Positions 1 through 8,631 of a stretch of DNA of 46,366 bases are shown piece after piece. Within the stretch, counting starts at the first letter, position 1, and the number at the start of each line of letters is the position of its first letter. Source of the DNA: Actinomycetes bacterium (GTDB lineage: Bacteria; Actinomycetota; Acidimicrobiia; Acidimicrobiales; JABEUL01); contig JAJZNL010000053.1 of assembly GCA_021852345.1 (NCBI GenBank), forward strand, positions 1 through 46,366, given 5' to 3'. The translations under genes were made by a program, and so were the position numbers. The notes beneath the pieces are model-generated. The model was not told where the DNA came from and made no database searches. It was given only the letters and a program-made list of their open reading frames with translations.

Positions 1-1
1 T

Positions 2-82
2 ATTGAAGAAAACTCAGCACCTGAATTAAATACTGCTCACACGATGATTTGGGATAAGGGTTTGAGGCCTGGAAAGCGTTAG
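2..82 (+). CDS. 3' end of an unrecognised gene (partial)
   Basis: An open frame enters from the left edge and ends at TAG 80-82, giving 26 codons. The visible C-terminus finishes in a basic tail (WDKGLRPGKR). Nothing in this short piece identifies a family. It is called only because the frame is open from the edge and its composition looks protein-like. It could be a chance frame. Confidence 0.3.
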   Translation: MEENSAPELNTAHTMIWDKGLRPGKR

Positions 83-130
83 CTTTCTATGGCTTCGCTG
101 GTTTATCTTTGATATTTAGAGCTTGATAGA

Positions 131-349
131 TTACATTTTGTTCGTGTTGTGAAAGTAATGAATTTGCGCTCTATCATTAGTAAATATAATGGTTGATCTT
201 TGGTGAGATAGAATCACTTCCCTGATTGTTTTCCATTGTCTTTTATCTCCACTTTTAGCCAGTTCAAATTCAATTGCACTAAATAGATGATAGGCAAGTT
301 GACTATTCCAAAACCATATGTCATTTAAGGCATTTGCCCCTTCTAAAGC
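131..349 (-). pseudogene. C-terminal remnant of an IS4/IS1634-type DDE transposase
   Basis: On the reverse strand a 72-codon frame runs from just after a TGA at 350-352 to TAA 131-133. It reads as a transposase tail: SQLAYHLFSAIEFEL, then W-K-T-I-R-E-V, then SHQRSTIIF. This resembles the 'LAYHLLhaIeykL ... sWxTIRxxLxxHqRvT' ending typical of IS4/IS1634-group DDE transposases. The catalytic part is absent and the frame starts after a stop, so it cannot encode a working enzyme. The family assignment comes from remembered motif patterns, not a search. A second fragment of similar origin lies at 3253-3465, on the other side of the restriction gene. Confidence 0.6.
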
Positions 350-547
350 TCACGCACGACCACAGCAAATTTTGACTGCTACGACTATTATCGTACGGCT
401 GAATCAATTTAAAAGATAAAAACACAACCATGAACTGACACCCCTTGGAGAAGAAGCATGTGTAAAATTGTTATTAATCCAATTAAATCCGTTTCATCGC
501 CAAGTATCGTTTATGTCTCTCCCCACTCGATCAACAATTCCAGAATC

Positions 548-661
548 TTACGGGTCTTTCTCTCTCAGCTCAAAGATCATAGCAGCGCTACGTTCTTTGA
601 GCTGTTTTGCGTATGTCACAAATACCCGCTTTCGTTTGATATCTTCGGCACTCCCATCCTT
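548..661 (-). pseudogene. Unassigned reverse-strand peptide remnant
   Basis: A 37-codon reverse frame follows TGA 662-664 and ends at TAA 548-550. It contains RKRVFVTYAKQLKERSAAMI, a strongly protein-like amphipathic stretch. It has no start codon of its own at the left edge. After the stop the same frame stays open for about 17 codons. This suggests a decayed gene. It may belong to the same lost transposase as 131-349 or to another mobile-element protein. I do not recognise the family. Confidence 0.3.
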
Positions 662-763
662 TCATAAACAATGTAACGCTTATGCAAAACTCGGCACAGT
701 ACAGTCTTCGTAAATACACACATTTAATCGAAAACCTCATGATACTAGGCTAAAATCAAATAC

Positions 764-2896
764 ATGGATGTCACCAAGAGTAACATTAAAGATTTTATAT
801 ATACACCAAACAAATATTTCCAAATTCCTGACTTCCAGAGACCATATTGTTGGAACGAGCAAAACATAAATGAGTTCCTTGACGATCTGGAATCTGCAGT
901 AAATGTCAAAACTAATCATTATTTCGGAACAATAGTCTTTGTACCGGAAAATAACAATGTGTGGACATTAATCGATGGCCAACAACGAGCAACTACCGTC
1001 TTGTTGTTTATGACGGCGATATACCATTTAGTCAAAGCAGATAGCAGCAAAAGCGCAATTCCTCACGATGCTATTAACGAGAGCTTTCTATTTAATAAAC
1101 ACGACTACACCGGAGAGTCTAATCGCATCAAATTACGAACTGTTGTCAACGACAATGCACACTTTGAAGCGATATATGAAGAAGCGTATGAAAACACTGC
1201 TAATGCTGCGTGCAAATTTAGTCATCTTTTTAAAGCATACAAACAATTTTTGAATTTTCTTAAAGAAAAGAAGTCAGTAGATCAATACATTGATGCTCTG
1301 GAAAGATTTCAAATTGTAACGTTATCCTTAAACAATATGGATGACAATCCGCAACGTATTTTCGAAAGCATTAATTCGACAGGTCAACCCCTAAACGTAG
1401 GCGATAAAATTAGAAATTTCGTCCTGATGACGGCTCGACAAAATGAAATAGACATTGCAAAAGAATGGAGAGAAATAGAACAAGCATTAACGTCAGATAA
1501 TACCAATTATCTTTCAGAATTTTTTATGGTCTATCTAATCGCCGAACTTCAGCGTCCCGTCAAAGCAGACAAACTGTATCCGGAATTCAAACAATATTTC
1601 GTTAATGAAATCGATGGTCTGGAAAAAAACGAATTAACTAAAAAGTATTTCCAAAAGTTATCCGTATACCTCAAAGCATATAAATTATTAAAACTTAATG
1701 ACGAGAATTACCCCCCCTTCAAGTTCCTTCAAAATATCGCATGGAATGTGAACTATTTAAAAATTGAAACAGTATTTCCATTTTTAATGAGGGTGCTGGT
1801 GGAATTTGACAATAAAACCTTAACCGCAGACGAAGTTACAGAAATATTTAAATGTGTCGAAAACTTTCTAGCACGTAGAATAATCTGTTCACTACCCAGC
1901 ACCGGACTTAACAAATTATTCCCAGTACTATACAAACAGGTTAAGGACAAAATGGAATCCGAAACCGATACTTTTTTAGAAATTATGAAGCACCTGCTTT
2001 TAATAAAGACGGGGTCTCAACTTTATCCCAGAAATGCCCAGGTTAAAGATAGCATCGCTACAATCGAAATATATTCCAAAAAGCAGAATTATGCTATGTT
2101 CATACTAGCCAGCGTTGAATCACGTTCCAAGGAATCTGGGGTTCTGTTGTTGTTGTCAGAAACGAAGAATCAGATTACGATCGAACATATTATGCCTAGA
2201 ACATTAAATCAAGACTGGAAACGTGACCTTGGGATAGATGCGGACAATATCCACCAAAGATACCTAAACACTCTTGCAAATCTAACACTTACGGGTTATA
2301 ATCAAGAATTGTCCAATCGTAGCTTCACAGCAAAGAGGGACATGAAAGGCGGTTACAAAGATAGCCAATTTAAAATAAACAAATATATAGCCGCCCTGAA
2401 TAAGTTTGACGGGGATAGCCTACAAGCTAGAGTCACTTGGTGGTACGATGAAATTTGTAGTACCTGGCCTGAGTTTAAATCAAATTATACTCCACAAGTC
2501 GGAGAGTCAGATGACATTATTTCGATCGATGATAGCCTCGTTGGGAAGGAGATCGTGAAACTCGGCTATATGGGTGAGTGGTACGAAACTAAAAACTGGA
2601 TCACCGCCCTCGAGCTCGTACTAAAACTTTCCCTTGAAATGGACGACAATTTAGCTATGACTTTGTGCGCCGACAATTTGTTTAAAGAATATGTTTCCGT
2701 GACACCAAACGCAGACAAAACTAAACGGCTCCAGCTCATTGATGGCACCGAGTTATATTTAAAACGAAATTCCAATAATAACGAGAAGGTAAAATTATTT
2801 AAAAAATTATTGGATTTACTCGATCTGGATCAATCAGACTTGCAATTTGAGGTGCGACCCACCAACAGCTCCCAAAAAGATGACGTTCTAAGCTAA
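764..2896 (+). CDS. GmrSD-type modification-dependent restriction protein (DUF262 + DUF1524)
   Basis: This 710-residue protein has the two domains of single-chain GmrSD restriction systems. The N-terminal DUF262 (GmrS-like, ParB-fold nucleotidase) shows IPDFQRPYCW at 21-30 and the DGQQR nucleotide-binding motif at 71-75. The DUF1524 nuclease (GmrD-like, HNH/His-Me finger) shows the catalytic EHIMP motif with His475, followed by LANLTLTGYNQELSNRSF. A further C-terminal region of about 150 residues is less characteristic. Known family members cut phage DNA carrying modified (for example glucosylated) cytosine. The gene stands alone with no methyltransferase beside it, as expected for a type IV enzyme. 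It lies between transposase and integrase remnants. The start is ATG 764, with no evident Shine-Dalgarno sequence. The frame is intact and all key motifs are present. Confidence 0.9.
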   Translation: MDVTKSNIKDFIYTPNKYFQIPDFQRPYCWNEQNINEFLDDLESAVNVKTNHYFGTIVFVPENNNVWTLIDGQQRATTVLLFMTAIYHLVKADSSKSAIPHDAINESFLFNKHDYTGESNRIKLRTVVNDNAHFEAIYEEAYENTANAACKFSHLFKAYKQFLNFLKEKKSVDQYIDALERFQIVTLSLNNMDDNPQRIFESINSTGQPLNVGDKIRNFVLMTARQNEIDIAKEWREIEQALTSDNTNYLSEFFMVYLIAELQRPVKADKLYPEFKQYFVNEIDGLEKNELTKKYFQKLSVYLKAYKLLKLNDENYPPFKFLQNIAWNVNYLKIETVFPFLMRVLVEFDNKTLTADEVTEIFKCVENFLARRIICSLPSTGLNKLFPVLYKQVKDKMESETDTFLEIMKHLLLIKTGSQLYPRNAQVKDSIATIEIYSKKQNYAMFILASVESRSKESGVLLLLSETKNQITIEHIMPRTLNQDWKRDLGIDADNIHQRYLNTLANLTLTGYNQELSNRSFTAKRDMKGGYKDSQFKINKYIAALNKFDGDSLQARVTWWYDEICSTWPEFKSNYTPQVGESDDIISIDDSLVGKEIVKLGYMGEWYETKNWITALELVLKLSLEMDDNLAMTLCADNLFKEYVSVTPNADKTKRLQLIDGTELYLKRNSNNNEKVKLFKKLLDLLDLDQSDLQFEVRPTNSSQKDDVLS

Positions 2897-3252
2897 TCCA
2901 ACTCATTTTACCCTATGATTTCGGCGGTTATTATAACCGACCGCTGACACCTACATATGCAAATGAATCGAGATCTCGGTTGAACTGCTGCAAAACAGAA
3001 GTCGGAAGAGCCGGGGTTATGGATAAGCCCCTGCAAGCAATATGAGTCTTTGTCAGCTGCCAAGCTTTTTATTAACCTCCACAGAACACTTCGGATTGGT
3101 ATCTACGCAATAGAAAAGTACCTACCCCAAACCCCAAACAAGGCACTCTAACAATTCGAGTGAGCATTACGAATTACAGGCAAAACTCTGACAAGCTATA
3201 CATCTTCATTTTCAACCAATCGCACCCATGTCAGAACCGCTAACTTACCTAA
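2897..3252. other. Non-coding gap downstream of the restriction gene
   Basis: These 356 bases contain no frame I would call. The only structure seen is the inverted repeat at 2925-2939. The stretch ends where the second transposase remnant becomes readable. Confidence 0.4.
2925..2939. repeat. Perfect inverted repeat behind the restriction gene
   Basis: CGGTTATTATAACCG has 7-base arms around one central T, starting 28 bases after the stop of the DUF262 gene. It could fold as a 5-bp stem with a 5-base loop, but no T-run follows. It is a weak terminator at best, or simply a palindrome. Confidence 0.35.
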
Positions 3253-3465
3253 TTTAGGGGGAGTCTTAAAGCAAAAACCGAAAGACAGGCGGTTATTGAA
3301 AAAGCTTATGATCCGATAGATGATATTTCAAAATATAAGCAGACTACCTCATACGGTGCGGCAAAATATGTCAAAAATGTCACCGTTGATAATAAAACAG
3401 GTGAAATAACGACCTCCAAACATAAACTGGCATTTGATATTGAGAAACTTAAAGAAAAAGAAAAG
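3253..3465 (+). pseudogene. Central remnant of an IS1634-family transposase
   Basis: The frame opens after TAA 3250-3252 and reads a recognisable IS1634-type block: AKTERQAVIEKA, then SKYKQTTSYGAAKYVKN, then the VDNKTGEI segment. IS1634-family transposases carry nearly the same 'TSYGAAKYvKN..fDkkTGEI' stretch before the catalytic glutamate region. The similarity stops near KEKEK at about 3465, although the frame stays open to TAA 3502-3504. The N-terminus and C-terminus are missing. Directly beyond it an integrase fragment begins on the opposite strand, so this end is a recombination junction. Confidence 0.7.
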
Positions 3466-3471
3466 GTCGAA

Positions 3472-3648
3472 CTATCCGTATTCATTCGTTCTAAACTCAG
3501 CTAAAAGCTTACGCGCATCTTTAATTCCACCAGTGATAACTTTAGATCTTTGGAATCGACCGTCACGAACACGGATACGCCAGCAGTTCGAGATATTGCT
3601 ATTTCGATATATGTCTTTTTCAAATTGAACAAATGCTATATGGATATT
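3472..3648 (-). pseudogene. N-terminal remnant of a tyrosine (phage-type) integrase
   Basis: The reverse-strand frame after TAA 3649-3651 runs 58 codons to TAG 3472-3474. It contains CWRIRVRDGRFQRSKVITGG and then DARKLLAEFRTNEYG. This matches the arm-type DNA-binding domain of actinobacterial tyrosine integrases (pattern 'sWriRvrdGrrqrSktf.GtkreAeklLaef'). The core-binding and catalytic domains are missing, and the break coincides with the transposase fragment at 3465. It lies less than 40 bases from the 3' end of tRNA-Ala, the usual position of an integrase next to its attachment site. Confidence 0.6.
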
Positions 3649-3684
3649 TTAGACATTATATATAAGCAAACCACTTTTGCCTTG

Positions 3685-3758
<74 letters not shown>

Positions 3759-4110
3759 ATTTTTCCACCCACAACTTATTTCTTTGACTTAGTCTTCTTT
3801 GACTTAGTTCAATGAAATCTACAAAGTGGTGTCGATTACTTCAACCGTCAACAAGCGATAAATTCAGCTTAATAAACAAAAAATCACCAACGACGATCAA
3901 TCGCATTCGCAATTTCGATATTGTCTCATACCGCTTACGTAATTAGCTGTTAAAACATTATCATTAAACAACGGTAACTTACTTGACTAAAGTTTACGAC
4001 CGTTAGTTCAATAACCATTAATCGGCAAATTATAGTTTACTATATAGAATAAGCCGCCGAAATATTTTATTGGCAAAATGACTACTGCAATTTAACTAAA
4101 TTTGTATGTT
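3759..4110. other. Intergenic region between tRNA-Ala and leuS
   Basis: About 350 bases without a gene. They contain the tandem repeat at 3780-3809 and AT-rich sequence before leuS, including a TATAGAAT-like box near 4041-4049. No well-spaced promoter pair is convincing, and no T-box leader (specifier loop, conserved T-box sequence) was recognised upstream of this synthetase. Confidence 0.4.
3780..3809. repeat. 15-base tandem duplication upstream of tRNA-Ala and leuS
   Basis: TTCTTTGACTTAGTC is followed directly by the same 15 bases ending in T. Each copy contains TTGACT, a promoter -35-like hexamer on the forward strand. The duplication is 22 bases upstream of the tRNA-Ala 5' end. Confidence 0.7.
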
Positions 4111-6600
4111 ATGAACTTAAATTATAATGTTCAAGAAATTGAAGCAAAATGGCAAAAAAGATGGTTGAGCGAAGGTACCTACAATGTGGATATTGATGAC
4201 CCGCGACCCAAGTCATACGTTTTGTGCATGTACCCTTACCCATCAGGACCGGCTCACCAAGGTCACGTGAGAAACTATACGTTCGGCGATCTACTTGTTC
4301 GATATCGAACTATGTTAAATCATGCGGTACTTTCTCCTATCGGATTTGATTCTTTCGGGTTGCCTGCAGAAAATGCCGCCATAAAAACAGGGACACATCC
4401 GAGATTATTTACCGAAGCAAGAATCGAAGAGTTAAAGGAAAGCTTAATAAGGCTTGGGTCCTCGTATGATTGGCGGAGAATGGTAAAAAGCCATGATCCC
4501 AACTATATTAAGTTCAATCAAATAATATTTAAAAAATTTTATGAAAACGGTTTAGCTTACAGAGCCAACGCACCTGTAAACTGGTGTCCCGGTTGCAACA
4601 CCGTGCTAGCTAACGAGCAAGTTTTAGCGGATGGAACTTGTGAACGTAGTGGCGATATCGTTGAAAAAAAACAGTTAAATCAATGGTTCTTCCGAATCAC
4701 CAACTATGCCCAGGATCTCTTGGATGCAATAGATCAACTTGACTGGCCGGATAGAGTAAAAACAATGCAACGTCATTGGATCGGTCGCTCAGAAGGTGCC
4801 GAGTTCAACCTTGAAATAGAAAATCAGCAAGAGCAACTTACGGTATTTACAACCCGACCCGACACAGCATTCGGGATGACCTATTGCGTTATTGCTCCAG
4901 AACATCCTCTCGTTGATACCTTAGTAACCGATGAATATCGTCACGAGGTAGATGAACTATTAGTTAAAGTAAAGACTACTAGTGAGATCGAACGGTTGTC
5001 GACCGAGATAAATCTTGACAAAAGAGGTGCATTTACAGGAAGCTACGCAATAAATCCATTCAATGAGGCAAAAATTCCAATTTATATTGCAGATTATGTA
5101 TTGATGACCTATGGAACAGGTGCCATAATGGCAGTTCCAGCCGAAGATGAACGCGACTGGGATTTCGCCAAGAAATACAATTTGCCTATAATCCGCACTA
5201 CCTTACCGGATACGGGCGAGCCAGAAGGACCATACGGAGGCGACGGAATCAAGATTAACTCTGGATTCATGAATAACATGACTGTACTTGAGGCTAAAGA
5301 ATCTGCTATCGAATTCATCCAGAGGATGAAAATTGGATCAAAACAGGTAAACTATCGGCTCAGGGATTGGCTAATCTCGAGGCAGCGCTACTGGGGTTGT
5401 CCGATTCCAGCAATCCACTGCCAAAATTGCGGTATTGTCATGGCTGAAGATTCGGAGCTTCCGATAATCGCCCCCGAAGACGTCGAATTTCTTCCAACCG
5501 GAGAATCACCGCTTGCTACCCATCCGACTTTTAAGAAGGTTAAATGCCCGAAATGCAACTCGGATGCGACAAGAGAAACTGACACCATGGACACGTTTGT
5601 CGATTCATCTTGGTATTTCTTGCGGTTTTGCGACCCCGACAACACAGATGAGCCTTTTTCTGCCGAATCCGTCAACGTATTTATGCCCGTGGATCAATAT
5701 ATCGGCGGAGTCGAACACGCTATTTTACATCTACTCTACGCAAGATTTTATGCCAGAGCTTTAATAGACGTGGGACTGGCACCTGACGTTATTAAAGAAC
5801 CGTTTAAACAGCTGTTTACACAAGGCATGATTAGACTTAACGGCTCTAAGATGTCTAAGTCAAAAGGAAATCTAATCGCACCCCAGAAATATTTTGACAC
5901 GGTGGGAGCCGATGCACTTCGACTTTATCATCTTTTCGCCGCACCTCCAAAAGACGACTTGGATTGGACTTCTCAAACTGATGAAGTTATAGAAGGTATA
6001 AGTCGGTTTCTGTCAAGAGTTTACAGACTGGCGACTTTTTACATTCAAGATCATCAGGACGAAACAAACCACGTATTCAAACCCTTAAACAATGAAAGTA
6101 AAGAGTCCGAAGCCGACATAAAGCTTGAACGATTAACTCATAAAACCATCGATAAGGTAACCGACGACTTTGAAAAATGGTCCTTTAATACATCCGTTGC
6201 CTCACTTATGGAGCTTACAAATGAGCTTTATAAATACGTTGCGGTCGATCCCAACAAGAATACCTACAATTTTGCAGTCGACACACTGTTACTACTTATG
6301 GCTCCGATGGCTCCACATCTGACTGCCGAAGCCTGGTATCTACGAAACGATTCGCACGTACACGAACAGACCTGGCCCATGTCCGATAAATCCAAAATCA
6401 TCGAAAATACTTCATTGGCAATTATCCAAGTCAACGGCAAATTAAGAGACAAGATTGAGGTAAAGATCAACGTCACCGACGAAGAATTGGTTAACCTGGC
6501 ATTAGAATTGCCAAAGATTAAGGAAGCCATTGCATCCAATAGAATAGTTCGGACAATTTCCAAACCACCGCGTCTGGTAAACTTTGTAACCGAAACCTAA
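4111..6600 (+). CDS. leuS: Leucyl-tRNA synthetase
   Basis: Class I synthetase that charges tRNA-Leu in the cytoplasm. The HIGH motif appears as HQGH in [16 protein letters not shown]. The KMSKS loop is intact at about residues 580-584. The editing domain shows TTRPDTAFG and [19 protein letters not shown]. Cys pairs in NWCPGC, CQNCG and CPKC fit the zinc-binding inserts. The protein is about 830 residues, normal for bacterial LeuRS. ATG 4111 gives the usual N-terminus ([18 protein letters not shown]). An in-frame TTG at 4102 would add three residues. No Shine-Dalgarno sequence distinguishes them. It is a single gene with no obvious operon partner. Confidence 0.97.
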   Translation: MNLNYNVQEIEAKWQKRWLSEGTYNVDIDDPRPKSYVLCMYPYPSGPAHQGHVRNYTFGDLLVRYRTMLNHAVLSPIGFDSFGLPAENAAIKTGTHPRLFTEARIEELKESLIRLGSSYDWRRMVKSHDPNYIKFNQIIFKKFYENGLAYRANAPVNWCPGCNTVLANEQVLADGTCERSGDIVEKKQLNQWFFRITNYAQDLLDAIDQLDWPDRVKTMQRHWIGRSEGAEFNLEIENQQEQLTVFTTRPDTAFGMTYCVIAPEHPLVDTLVTDEYRHEVDELLVKVKTTSEIERLSTEINLDKRGAFTGSYAINPFNEAKIPIYIADYVLMTYGTGAIMAVPAEDERDWDFAKKYNLPIIRTTLPDTGEPEGPYGGDGIKINSGFMNNMTVLEAKESAIEFIQRMKIGSKQVNYRLRDWLISRQRYWGCPIPAIHCQNCGIVMAEDSELPIIAPEDVEFLPTGESPLATHPTFKKVKCPKCNSDATRETDTMDTFVDSSWYFLRFCDPDNTDEPFSAESVNVFMPVDQYIGGVEHAILHLLYARFYARALIDVGLAPDVIKEPFKQLFTQGMIRLNGSKMSKSKGNLIAPQKYFDTVGADALRLYHLFAAPPKDDLDWTSQTDEVIEGISRFLSRVYRLATFYIQDHQDETNHVFKPLNNESKESEADIKLERLTHKTIDKVTDDFEKWSFNTSVASLMELTNELYKYVAVDPNKNTYNFAVDTLLLLMAPMAPHLTAEAWYLRNDSHVHEQTWPMSDKSKIIENTSLAIIQVNGKLRDKIEVKINVTDEELVNLALELPKIKEAIASNRIVRTISKPPRLVNFVTET

Positions 6601-6638
6601 TTCTATGCATTTGGACAACCAACACCACAATGCTGTAT

Positions 6639-6665
6639 GATCTAAATTAAGGTTTAAATTAGATC
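6639..6665. repeat. Inverted repeat between leuS and the acyl-AMP ligase gene
   Basis: GATCTAA and TTAGATC (7-base perfect arms) are separated by 13 AT-rich bases. It lies 38 bases after the leuS stop and 24 bases before the putative -35 box at 6690. It could be an operator or a weak hairpin. No T-run follows. Confidence 0.35.
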
Positions 6666-6689
6666 ACTGTTTACTCTACATACTAAAGG

Positions 6690-6718
6690 TTGCTCACGTT
6701 GTATTTGCGTAGGATAAT
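6690..6718 (+). promoter_or_regulatory. Putative sigma-70-type promoter for the acyl-AMP ligase gene
   Basis: TTGCTC (6690-6695) and GATAAT (6713-6718) are separated by 17 bases, the optimal spacing. Transcription would begin near 6725, leaving a leader of about 18 nucleotides that just includes the ribosome binding site. Confidence 0.45.
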
Positions 6719-6730
6719 TTAAAAAGTTTT

Positions 6731-6737
6731 GGAGGAG
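6731..6737 (+). promoter_or_regulatory. Strong Shine-Dalgarno deciding a TTG start
   Basis: GGAGGAG ends five bases before TTG 6743. It is one of the strongest ribosome binding sites in the window and fixes the non-ATG start of the downstream gene. Confidence 0.8.
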
Positions 6738-6742
6738 ATTAA

Positions 6743-8452
6743 TTGAATTTTCAAAACTTTAATGATTTTGAACAAGCCACACTAGTTGACTTATTCGATT
6801 ACGCCAAAGAATCAACTAACTCTGTCACTTTTTTTGACTCTGGAATAGAAGACCAATCGGTCACTTATGGCGAGCTTTATAATATTTCATCTAAAATTGC
6901 TGCTTATTTTCAAAGTCGAAATATTGGAGCCGGTGAAACCATTGCATATTTTGGAGGAACAAATCTTGCAACAATTTATTTAATTCAAGCTGCATTGATG
7001 GCTGGAGCCATACCTGTATTATTACCATTGCCACTACGGGTAAGCTACGTTGAAGAGTTCGTAACCGAATTAAAAAGACGGCTTGTCCAAATTAATCCCA
7101 AAATTACAATAGTTGACGACGAGGTTGACGGATATATTTCCAAATCTGATTTTATAACGCCTTTCATAACATCAAATGAACTTATTAAAATCAGTAAGGA
7201 AAAGAATCTTAAATACTTTAAACCTAATATAGACCCCGACTCCACCGTATTACTGCAATTTACCTCAGGAACCACAGGTGAGCCTAAAGGAGTCCCCTTT
7301 AATACTTCTCAAATAGTAAGTCACATTAAAAGTCTTATTGAAGCCACTAAGGCCAATCCCGCAACTGATACCATTTTGTCATGGGTACCTCTTTATCACA
7401 ACATGGGATTTGTGGGAATGACTCTCATGCCGCTCGTTTTGGGTTGCAAGCTTGCAATTACGCGCCCTCAACATTTCATTCTTGAACCACTTTGTTGGGC
7501 CAAAAATATTGAGCGCTTTAAAGCTACCGTCAGCGTAGGACCAGATTTTGCGTACGGGCACCTGGCGAGGGCCTTAGAAAACAGAGCAAAAGAAGACAGT
7601 AGTACGTTTGATCTTTCAACTTTAAGAATTGCCTTAACTGGAACCAATAAAGTGGATCCCGATATTATGAAACACTTTATTTCAGTAGCGAAACTCCATG
7701 GCTTCAATGAAGATGCAATTTGTTGTGCATACGGCGTAACTGAATGCACATTGGCGGTAACCTTCCCTGAGCTAGGAGTCGGATTAGATATTGACCGAGT
7801 CGACAGATCCGTTATGCAAGCTAAGTATATTGCCGAACCCCCCAGCTCAGTAACTGATGAACTTTGGATAGAAGAATTTGTAGTGCTGGGCAGGCCTCTT
7901 AACGGTATTAAAGTACGAATTTGCCACGAAGTTACCGGTGAAATTTTGGGCGAAAGACATGTGGGCGAAATCCAGATTAGCGGAACTTCAGTAGCCACCG
8001 AATACTTTCACAATGAAGTACTTACTTCAAGACGATATGTAGAAGGCTGGCTTAAAACTGGAGATCTCGGATATATATTCGATTCCAAACTAGTGGTAAT
8101 TTGTAAAATATCAGACAAAATCACCCTCAGATCTCAATGGTTCGCTCCGGAGGAGCTTGAAAACTTAGTAGCCTTACATCCTGCGGTACGCCCGGGAAAT
8201 GTAGTTGCCTTACAGGTGCCAGATTCGAACAGCGAACCTAAAGTTGTAATCATCGCCGAAACCAAACAATTCGAAAACTTTGGACTCGTAACAGAAGACA
8301 TTGAAATTATGTTACGCAAAGCTTTTGGAATAGATAATGTGACAATAAGCTTCATTCCAGCTGGTACTCTTCCAAAAACAACTTCGGGCAAGTTTCAAAG
8401 AAATTTAACTCGGGGTCTATACCTTACCGGTAAACTTCCACGATTGTATTGA
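6743..8452 (+). CDS. Fatty-acyl-AMP ligase-like adenylating enzyme
   Basis: A 569-residue ANL-superfamily adenylate-forming enzyme. The P-loop LQFTSGTTGEPKGV lies at about 171-184 and WVPLYHNMGF follows. The middle block VGPDFAYGHLARALENRA with FDLSTLRIALTG resembles fatty-acyl-AMP ligases (FAAL) rather than acetyl-CoA synthetases. TGDLG and the C-terminal LPKTTSGK with catalytic Lys550 are present. The enzyme would activate a fatty acid as acyl-AMP, for CoA or an acyl carrier protein. No carrier protein, polyketide synthase or NRPS gene is nearby, so the acceptor is unknown. The TTG start is supported by GGAGGAG. It faces the LLM oxidoreductase gene with a 179-base gap. Whether it acts as FAAL or as a FadD-type CoA ligase cannot be settled from motifs alone. 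Confidence 0.85.
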   Translation: MNFQNFNDFEQATLVDLFDYAKESTNSVTFFDSGIEDQSVTYGELYNISSKIAAYFQSRNIGAGETIAYFGGTNLATIYLIQAALMAGAIPVLLPLPLRVSYVEEFVTELKRRLVQINPKITIVDDEVDGYISKSDFITPFITSNELIKISKEKNLKYFKPNIDPDSTVLLQFTSGTTGEPKGVPFNTSQIVSHIKSLIEATKANPATDTILSWVPLYHNMGFVGMTLMPLVLGCKLAITRPQHFILEPLCWAKNIERFKATVSVGPDFAYGHLARALENRAKEDSSTFDLSTLRIALTGTNKVDPDIMKHFISVAKLHGFNEDAICCAYGVTECTLAVTFPELGVGLDIDRVDRSVMQAKYIAEPPSSVTDELWIEEFVVLGRPLNGIKVRICHEVTGEILGERHVGEIQISGTSVATEYFHNEVLTSRRYVEGWLKTGDLGYIFDSKLVVICKISDKITLRSQWFAPEELENLVALHPAVRPGNVVALQVPDSNSEPKVVIIAETKQFENFGLVTEDIEIMLRKAFGIDNVTISFIPAGTLPKTTSGKFQRNLTRGLYLTGKLPRLY

Positions 8453-8631
8453 TATCAATAAAGTCTGCTAAAAATACTCAAATCTCGATAGGCTTTAAGT
8501 CAGCGATATCGGCATAAGTACCTTTAAATTTTCATATCGCACTTAATTTATGGTGAACTAGGTTTAACCAGTGACATACCTCTCACTGCAAAGTTTTTAG
8601 ACCCTTGGTCCATTGATTCATATAGTTAAAA

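Larger units (their letters stand above)
83..763. other. Gene-poor accessory stretch with decayed fragments
   Basis: This 680-base stretch has no intact gene. It holds two reverse-strand protein remnants, annotated separately at 131-349 and 548-661. Two overlapping forward frames at 458-667 and 468-713 lie mainly opposite the second remnant and look like shadows. I see no clear ribosome binding site or consensus promoter for the gene that starts at 764. Confidence 0.5.

Noticed and set aside
458..713. Two overlapping forward ORFs before the restriction gene
   Set aside because: No ribosome binding site and no recognisable domain. The opposite strand of the same stretch holds a more protein-like remnant, so these look like shadows.
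3759..4110. T-box riboswitch upstream of leuS
   Set aside because: No specifier hairpin, T-box sequence or terminator/antiterminator pair was visible.
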